Shown here piece by piece: positions 57,015 to 64,000 of a stretch of 64,000 nucleotides of DNA. The translations under genes were made by a program, and so were the position numbers. Origin of the DNA: Leuctra nigra. Lineage: Eukaryota > Arthropoda > Insecta > Plecoptera > Leuctridae. The notes below the pieces were generated by a model. It did not search any database, had not been told where the DNA came from, and worked only from the letters and a program-made list of their open reading frames with translations. Each line of letters starts with the position of its first letter. Position 1 is the stretch's first letter. The stretch spans positions 13,889,409-13,953,408 of the forward strand of contig OW203765.1 of NCBI GenBank assembly GCA_934045905.1, given 5' to 3'.

Positions 57015-58029
57015 GAGAACTCTTGCCGCAGCATTGTCCCTGCAACTTCCCGAGTCATTTTCCAATGACACTTTACTCAGCCTGAAATAAATTAATAGTT
57101 GATCTTTAGGGAATCATCTAAGAAGTACTATCACGTACCTTCTACCTATTTCTATCGTAGGTACCATCTACCAATAACTAGGCCTAAATACCTTTAACAT
57201 CATTCTAAGTAGGAGCCTAGGTAGGTAGGTACCAATCCTTACTTAACCTAAAACACTGTCATAACTTGGACATGAACAACAAAATTTGATATTTCCAATA
57301 GGTATAAATCAAAATGAACGTTCAGCATTTTCAATTTACTTCTTATCATTAATATTAAGTATAAAAAAACGCATTAAACAATTACTTCTTACATTTAAAG
57401 GTTTTCAGGAAACAAAACACGTGAAAACGGATTGCTGTCGCCTTGTAGGTAGAGCTACAACTCTTGAAGTTATGGAATCTGAAAAATACAAAAGTATGCT
57501 CGTTACTTCATTCAATATTCTATAGATGAATTCATTGTTTTCAAAGTTTTAATTATATCCTTACCTTTACTGTGGCTCGAAAACGTTGAAATTGGTTGGA
57601 ACCACAGGCAAACCTACACTGACATCAGGGAAAACTGAACCTGACAACACATCCTACTCCCATAATGCAATGTTGATAGTTGTAGATGGCGCTCGGGGTT
57701 TAAAATGTTGTCTATTGGTTAAAATTTAAAACCTTATTTCCTGTTTTTTGAAATTTAAACTAGAACCGTTTGACCGATCAACTTAAAACTTTGCATGGTC
57801 ATTGGGACGAACATTATCTGTTTTTTGACAATTTTCAGACTAATCTGTGTTTAAATCCAAAAGTTATTGACAGTTTACGGCCATTTTGAGCGTTGGCTGT
57901 CAAATTTCTCGAATTTCATATTTCACGGCAACTTCGACTCTTCAGTCCAAGGTAGTTAGAGCAGAAACTTTCAAACGTATAATATGAAACTGATATGACC
58001 ATTACGGAACAGGTTGGCTGAGTGGTATA

Positions 58030-61000
58030 TAGTCCAGAGTCTAAATGATTTGACCCAAAACTAATTGCAACACAAGCGTTTTTGATATAGTTGGATTCAG
58101 AAAAAAAACTACATTACATAGTAAAAGTCCTCCGAAATCAAAATAATGGGCGTGGGTCTAATTAATCGATTAGTGATAATTCAATAAATCTAATTATCGG
58201 TAAACTGTAATAGTAAACCACGTCGAGTTTGGTATCGAACGAAAGCTTGATGTGTCTACTATTTATTATTATTTTTTTTTAAATTAAAAACAAATCGATA
58301 CAAATTACGGCTATTAATGAGCTGAAACAACCAAAAATATGGATATAATTAAAAATTGGGGTTGTAGCCACCCTTAATGAGCTAGATAACCGCGGTTGAT
58401 GGCAAATCATTCATAAATGTGTACATTATAACATATCAAAAGTCCTTTGAAATTATCTAACCGGAAGTGGCTGTAATTGACTAATTAATTTAAAAAATCG
58501 GCGTGATTTTGTTCTCTGACAAAGGTGGCTTGATGGTTATCAATCGAAAGGTCTTTTCAATTACATCGTAAATACATTACTATAAATGTAACTCAGGTTA
58601 ATTCAAAGGTCATGTGAGGTCATGAATGTCAACTTAAATTTTCACCCCTAATGTACGAAAAGTCGATTTTAACATCGATATTACATCGATTTATAAAAAT
58701 GAATAGTCAATTATAACACTGAATTTACCAACACTTGGTCGTTTATGGTGGTCCTTTATAGCATCCATTGTTTATGCCTACTGCAGTATACTTCCAGGTG
58801 GAATTCCGAGACCTTCACTTTGCGCCACTGCTGCGCTGCGTTCAAAGCTTAGGACTTCCTTGTACTTGTACCCACAACAAAATCCAAGACTTTTCGGAGT
58901 TTCGATCAGAAATCTAAAGCCAAACAAGTCAGAAATGCAGTTCTGCATTTGTTCACCAAGACCAACTTGAAGAGGTTCCAGCATCCTTGGCCGTGCTGCT
59001 TGAATGATGTCCCAAGGAAGTCATCTTAAAACCGTTACGGTGTCCAGAAACAATGTTACTCAGAAAATCGCGTAATAATAAGGAGTCTGGGACTTATTCC
59101 ATGTTCTTTTCTAATGACTGCAGGTCTTCGATGGGAACGTAAGAGTCTTTTTCTTGGCATTGCATCGACTCGACTCGACATCAGCTTTTATTATCAGCTG
59201 CAGCTTTAATGATGCGGTACTTTTCTGCATTAGTATCGTCGTCAAGTCTGGTGGTAGTATAAAACTGATCTAAAATAGAAGCCGCATTGCTGATCAGCGT
59301 GGCAATGTTCGCCTTCCCTGCGATGTCCGTGATAAATGCCTGAGATCCATAATATTCCATTATTTTCTGTTTCATAAACGAGAATCTAAATGCATCTCCG
59401 TCCGGCAATAGGTCCTTCATTTTGGTGATTAACTCCTGAACAGTCCAAAGTTCACTGTTCCAACAGTGAACAGTACCACGTGTTATTGAAGATAGAACAT
59501 TGTTTTGACAAACGCGTCATGTCGGGCAAAATTAGCCGGTCTTCCTCGGGAGCACTCGCATGATGACGCCTGATCGGAAGCTGAGAAGGATGAAGGATGA
59601 AGGATGGAATATTCTTCCCAGTCCTGAAGTTGGTGCTGCAGACTCGGTGATACACTGCATCAGAAGCGTGCAGGTCGTTGACATAATTAAGATGACCGAG
59701 GACCTGGTCTACCCACTCATCATGACGCGTCGCACAAATCTCTTTAAATGCTGTCATGAATACGATCACACCTCACAGTGACAACAGGAATACTCGTGTT
59801 ATGATGACACCTATGAGATCCTTCGACCGGCCGCACAAAAAAACACTTATCTTTGTAATTTAAAGTCACTTTTCGAACGTAAAGTAGGTACACTATGATA
59901 TTGAGGTGCAGTGTCGGATTTAAACTTTTTATATACATGCCACCTAGGATCAACAAAATGTTAACGACAAGACACGTGAACCCCTTGTCCAACACCCACT
60001 TCAATGTCACTACTTCTAGATTTACTAATTTACTCTATGCGCCTTTTCCACGTAAAAACACTGTTTTTTCACCATTGTCAAGAGGTAGTAGGAACCTTGC
60101 AAAAGACACACAGGAGTGACATAGTAAAAGGAGCACATGACAGGACTGACCAATGTTACACAATCTTTGACACGTGGTAGATTTTATGGGCAAGCATTTA
60201 AAATGTAATGGAGACGGAGCTAAAAATAGCTCTACCCACTCAATGAGAAAAATCTGATGAATTTTGGTTTTAGTCTTTCCGTAGATTAGAGTGAGACAAG
60301 TAATTCTATAATATCATCTTCAGATAATAGTAACCTAGTAGCTATAATTGGTGCAGTTCAAGCACCGATTAAATATGTATTATAAATATACTTTCATTTC
60401 ACGAACAATTGTGTTATATAATAATGAGAAAGAAAAGAATATCACTTTTTTGTGGTCAAAATGTTGAGTTGACCTTCGTGACCTCACATGACCTTTGAAT
60501 TAACCTGAGTTACATTATAGTAATGTATTTACAATGTAATTGAAAATACCTTTCAATTGATACCCATCAAGCCACCTTTGTCAGGGAACAAAATCACGCC
60601 GAATTTTTAGATTGATTAGTCAATTAAAGCCGTTTTCGGTTAGATAATTTCGAAAGACTTTTGATATGTTATAAAGTACACATTTATGAATGGTTTGCCA
60701 TCAACCGCGGTTATCTAGCTCATTAGGGGTGGCTACAACCCCAATTTTTAATAACATCCATATTTTTGGTTGTTTCAACTCATTAATGGCCGTAATTAGT
60801 ATTGATTTTTATTTTTATTTTTGAAATAATTTTAAATAATTAGTAGACACATTAGGCTTTCGTTTGATACCAAACTCGACGTGGTTTACTATTATAGTTT
60901 ACCGATAATTAGATTTATTGATTTTTCGCTAATCGATTAATTAGACCCACGCCCATTATTTTGATTTCGGAGGACTTTTACTATGTAATGTAGTTTTTTT

Positions 61001-61082
61001 TCTGAATCCAACGATATCAAAAACGCTTGTGTTGCAATTTGTTTTGGGTTAAGGCCTATATTTGGCTTTAGACTCTGGACTA
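58030..61082. mobile_element. 3053-bp DNA transposon with about 610-bp terminal inverted repeats
   Basis: Ends TAGTCCAGAGTCTAAA and its perfect inverse, with a 3-bp duplication ATA (58027-58029 and 61083-61085). The inverted repeats run to about 58636 on the left and from about 60458 on the right, with scattered mismatches. The interior holds decayed minus-strand frames. Long TIRs plus a 3-bp duplication do not settle the superfamily. Harbinger, CACTA-type and others use 2-4 bp, and the terminus matches none I know well. A related terminus is found at 30265 and 33470. Confidence 0.8.
58778..59770 (-). pseudogene. Decayed transposon-encoded protein inside the TIR element
   Basis: Three minus-strand fragments in succession: 59769-59452 (contains 'VYHRVCSTNFRTGKNIPSF'), 59420-59181 ('LITKMKDLLPDGDAF' just upstream, 'FITDIAGKANIATLISNA', 'RIIKAAADNKS'), and 58984-58778 ('LQVGLGEQM', 'FGFRFLIETPKSLGFC', 'SFERSAAVAQ'). 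From memory these resemble consecutive parts of a large, multi-copy protein of unknown function found in cnidarian, aphid and other genomes. Stops and shifts separate them, so the copy is dead. Function is unknown. Confidence 0.5.
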
Positions 61083-61663
61083 ATAGCTCTGAACTTGTAT
61101 TCCGGAGGCCGGGTTCGATCCCGCGGCCGTCCTTCCTGACTGGGTTTTTTTCGTGGTATTCCCTCAGTCGACAGGCAAATGCTAAGAAGGTACCCTACTA
61201 ATAGGCCACGACCGCCTCCTTTCCACCTTCCATCCTTACCTACTCTTCACCATCATCTCCCAATCATCATTATAATCATTCATCCTTCGCCAATAGCCTC
61301 GCTGCAGAACAGTGCGACGTTAAGCCCCAGACAAAAAAAGATATGACCGTTCAACAGATCGATCTAAGTATATTATGTCTATGATCTAATATTTACACAC
61401 ACTTGAGTGGTCCCAGCTATATATTTCGAACGAGATCCTGCGATTTTTTAAAAATACCAAGGAACCGTTTGATCGATCAACTTAAAACTTTGCATGGTTA
61501 TTGGGAAATATTTTAAGGAATTTTTTGAGATTTTCATACAAGTCTGTGACGAAATTCAAGAATGATTGGCTTTAAGGACATTTTCAATAGACATCATTAC
61601 GGTTCGAGGTGTGCGCGTATCCGTGCTCGCTCATCAACGCGTTACACAGAGCGTTTTCCTAGT

Positions 61664-62291
61664 TATTTTTAACATAGAAGGTACAAACGAATGTGTGGGG
61701 CGTTGAAATGATCAATGTGGGTATCTAGTGGAACGAACATTAAAGTTCGGTGAAAAAGTTACAAGTTTTCCGAGTGAATCTGATAATACTAAATTTCTAA
61801 TGATCAGATAAAGTGGGGTAGAATCTTTAGGAAATAAGAACAAAAATCTACTTTTTAATCAAGCAGGTTTGTAGGGAGTGTTCAATGTTCATCATTGTTG
61901 CTTGCATGTATAGGTAGGTACTTGCTAATGGCAATTGCAGCAATATTGCAGAGATTGTTACAGAAAGTGACAGGATGCGTGAATCGATTAACTGAGGTTG
62001 TAATAACAGGAAATGATCGGTGTCGAACGTAACTAGTGTTTCCATCATTATGTCCTCACATTGAATATCAAAAAGGGTTTTATTCTAGACAACTCCAATT
62101 ACCAGGCTCTGTCAGAAAATTTTCAACTAAATATTGCAGAACGGTCCGAACACAAAATCATTGGCAATAAGAAAAATGGATTATGATTTTTTTTTAGAAA
62201 TCGAATCAATATCATCAATATCAATATGAATCATTATAAAGTATGTTTTTTTCTCGGTTGTCAGCAATAAAGTGAAGTGCAAACAGGAAAT
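61664..62291. other. No gene seen
   Basis: AT-rich, no supportable exon or delimited element. Confidence 0.4.
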
Positions 62292-63889
62292 CATAAAAGC
62301 GATTCTTCGTAAACAAATATCAAAAAGTCTATTAAATATCTCAAATTTTCATAGGTATTTACAGTTTGAATTTGACAGTTTGGCGCGAAAATCTGTGTGT
62401 GACATATGTGAGCCCGGTGAGTTCATTTCTAAGTCCACAACAATGTGTTACCATGGTGAATACTTTGTTGCCATGGCAATGCTGAGCCCCATGACGTCAA
62501 AAAAGCGAAACAAATTTTAAAGTCTTGGATTTCAATCAATCTTTCTGTGTCAATTACTAGAAAACTATTCATCCAACAATACTATTGTTTTGTTTGTCTA
62601 TATCCTAGACATGTAGGTGTACTTTCAATATTTCACGTTTTTAATCCATTCTGCAACTAGAGAGAGTTTCCTAATGTGCATGAGACTTTTAACGGTCATT
62701 GCATAGTTCTACAAAGATTGCCTCTTCTTGCAAAGTTTGAGAAAGAAACAAACAAATCATTCTGCCATAATTTATTTTTTTATTTTTTATAATAGTACAG
62801 AAACAAGTGACAACACTATATAGATATTTTAACAGAACAACAGGTTATGTCCCAGACACTTGCATTTAAAACCTCCATCGTCACTTGCTGTTGATCTTGC
62901 TGGTTGATCGGACAATGTTGACTCCATGGTTGACTTAAACACCGGACACACTGTCAACTTCTGTGAGAGTGGAGAGTGGAGAGTAGCTCTCTCATTGGCT
63001 GACAGCTGTCACCTGGCCTTATGACGGTCACGTGACAGCTGTCAGCCAATTAGAGAGCTACTCTCCACTCTCCACTCTCACAGAAGTTGACAGTGTGTCT
63101 GGTGTTTTAGGGTCGTCCCGTTTTCTTTGGACTCAGTACTCGTACGTGGAGAAGGTTGTGGTGTCTTGGTAGACGTGCCGATAATCTTCACTCTGCCACC
63201 TTTCCGTTTATAGTCATCGTGCCCTCTGATTCTTCTATCTTCAACGACTTCATGGTAAAGGAGCCGATTGTTATCCTCCAGATCTTCTCTTCGATCCCCT
63301 CGACGTACTCGAAAGTCCTCGACATTCCTCGAGTTCCCCTTACTCCTCGAAAGCGGTTTCACTTGCGTCGAGTTTTGTTATCTCCTTGGAACTTATCCCG
63401 GAGGACTTGCTTCAGTTCCAGAATCAGTTCGTAATGATTGACGTCGGATTTAACTGAAATGGCGACTCTGTTGGCAGGTTATTGAACCTCGACATCTCGT
63501 AGCTGAACGAATCCACGGGAACTCGGAACGAATGAACCTCGAACTATAGTTGAATGCATTATCTCTGTAGCCTGAGTTCGAACCTTTCTCGTCGTATACG
63601 TGCAGTCTCATATCGGCTCAAATCACTTTTTATGCCTTCGAGATTTGGATTGTTGGGATTCTTGTCAGGGTGTCGCTTTAGCCCCAACGTGCAGTATGTC
63701 TTCTAGATCTCAGATGTTCAGCTCTTCCGATACCCGACCATTCGACAAATGTAATGAGAACGACATTTCAAATGTTGTCATAACAACACGACAACAATGT
63801 GACAACAATAATAGAAATGCAGCAATAACCACATGAGACAGGAACCAGACATGGTGCAGAGGGCGACTACCAAGGGGCAGTGATTATGT
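62292..63889. repeat. Dispersed repeat family P, copy 3
   Basis: Parallels copies 1 and 2 ('gcgattcttcgtaaacaaat', 'caacaatgtgttaccatgg', 'cttgctgttgatcttgctgg', hairpin, then 'aacctcgacatctcgtagct' through 'gaccattcg' and 'ggggcagtgattatg'). It is the only copy containing both the hairpin and the downstream segment, so it is the best guide to the full element. The minus frame at 63362-63078 is conserved with copy 2. Confidence 0.7.
62937..63107. repeat. Large hairpin inside repeat P copy 3
   Basis: AACACCGGACACACTGTCAA and following bases are mirrored with few mismatches across a short loop. Same hairpin as 20535-20704. Confidence 0.85.
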
Positions 63890-64000
63890 ATTTATTTCAA
63901 TATTTCAGAACATCTTGGAATATATTCGAGAACATAAGAAACACGACTGAGCTCTGGTGGTTTCTTTGGTACTAGCCATAAGGGGATTAATGGAGGATGT
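63890..64000. other. Window end, nothing recognised
   Basis: Short AT-rich stretch beyond the end of repeat P. Confidence 0.4.

Larger units (their letters stand above)
51723..57713. mobile_element. Complete ISL2EU-type DNA transposon, about 6.0 kb
   Basis: Inverted ends AGACAACATT...AATGTTGTCT, flanked on both sides by AT (the TA register fits equally). A second shared inverted block, TAGGATGTG, lies about 55 bp inside both ends. Between them are two convergent genes: a spliced THAP + DDE transposase and a SWIM/YqaJ nuclease gene. From family knowledge, this pairing of a DDE_4-type transposase with a YqaJ nuclease defines the ISL2EU (IS4EU) superfamily. 2-bp duplications are reported for it as I recall. 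Both frames are undamaged, so the copy could be active or recently active. Confidence 0.85.
58004..61339 (+). mobile_element. SINE with 12-bp target duplication, interrupted by a TIR element
   Basis: Head 'acggaacaggttggctgagt' at 58004; body from the B-box GGTTCGATCCCGCGG to 'taagccccagacaaaaaaa' at 61083-61339. Flanked by GATATGACCATT (57992-58003) and GATATGACCGTT (61340-61351), a 12-bp duplication with one mismatch. Its own length is about 280 bp. Confidence 0.85.
57716..61663 (+). mobile_element. Helitron-like element split by a nested SINE and TIR element
   Basis: Family body at 57716-58003 ('ttggttaaaatttaaaacc', 'gaccgatcaacttaaaactt', 'aaggtagttagagcagaaac') resumes at 61340-61663 ('gtggtcccagctatata', 'gatcgatcaacttaaaact'). 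It ends in GCTCGCTCATCAACGCG, hairpin, TTTTCCTAG. The 5' part is missing where it meets the ISL2EU right end. Confidence 0.75.

Overview
The window is AT-rich animal DNA with small, widely spaced spliced exons set in a dense mass of repeats and mobile elements. No prokaryotic gene structure, rRNA or CRISPR is seen. Gene content (an arthropod-type secreted DNA/RNA non-specific endonuclease, a secreted trypsin-like protease, a C-type lectin exon), tRNA-derived SINEs and the element repertoire fit an insect. A hemipteran such as a planthopper is my best guess, but that is inference, not something read directly.

Left part (1-16 kb). A minus-strand secreted serine-protease gene starts near 7650; its first intron carries a 5'-truncated non-LTR retrotransposon. 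A minus-strand endonuclease gene (about 12.09-10.47 kb) has a coding exon split by a 596-bp hAT-type element with perfect 8-bp target duplications. Removing element and one duplication restores the reading frame exactly. A plus-strand exon at 15.8 kb looks like the first exon of an adenylate-forming enzyme. Between them lie Helitron-like elements, MITEs and SINEs.

Middle (16-38 kb). Three copies of one dispersed repeat (16.6, 19.9, 62.3 kb) are present, and in the first a short motif has expanded to a 1-kb minisatellite. From 21.56 to 26.83 kb I reconstruct an uncharacterised seven-exon plus-strand gene encoding about 298 aa, with all splice phases consistent. At 36.5 kb a C-type lectin exon is preceded by about six tandem 115-bp copies of its own splice acceptor and exon start.

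Right part (38-64 kb). Retrotransposon remnants, GC-rich exon-like modules repeated on the minus strand (44.5-51.2 kb), and nested elements. The clearest intact system is an ISL2EU-type DNA transposon (51.72-57.71 kb). It has short inverted ends, a spliced THAP + DDE transposase and a convergent SWIM/YqaJ nuclease gene. Next to it sits a three-layer nest: a Helitron-like element holding a SINE (12-bp duplication), which holds a 3053-bp element with about 610-bp inverted repeats and a 3-bp duplication.

How the parts relate: the host genes are independent of one another. The repeats mostly explain their interruptions, intron size and local duplications. The two ISL2EU genes act together as one transposon.
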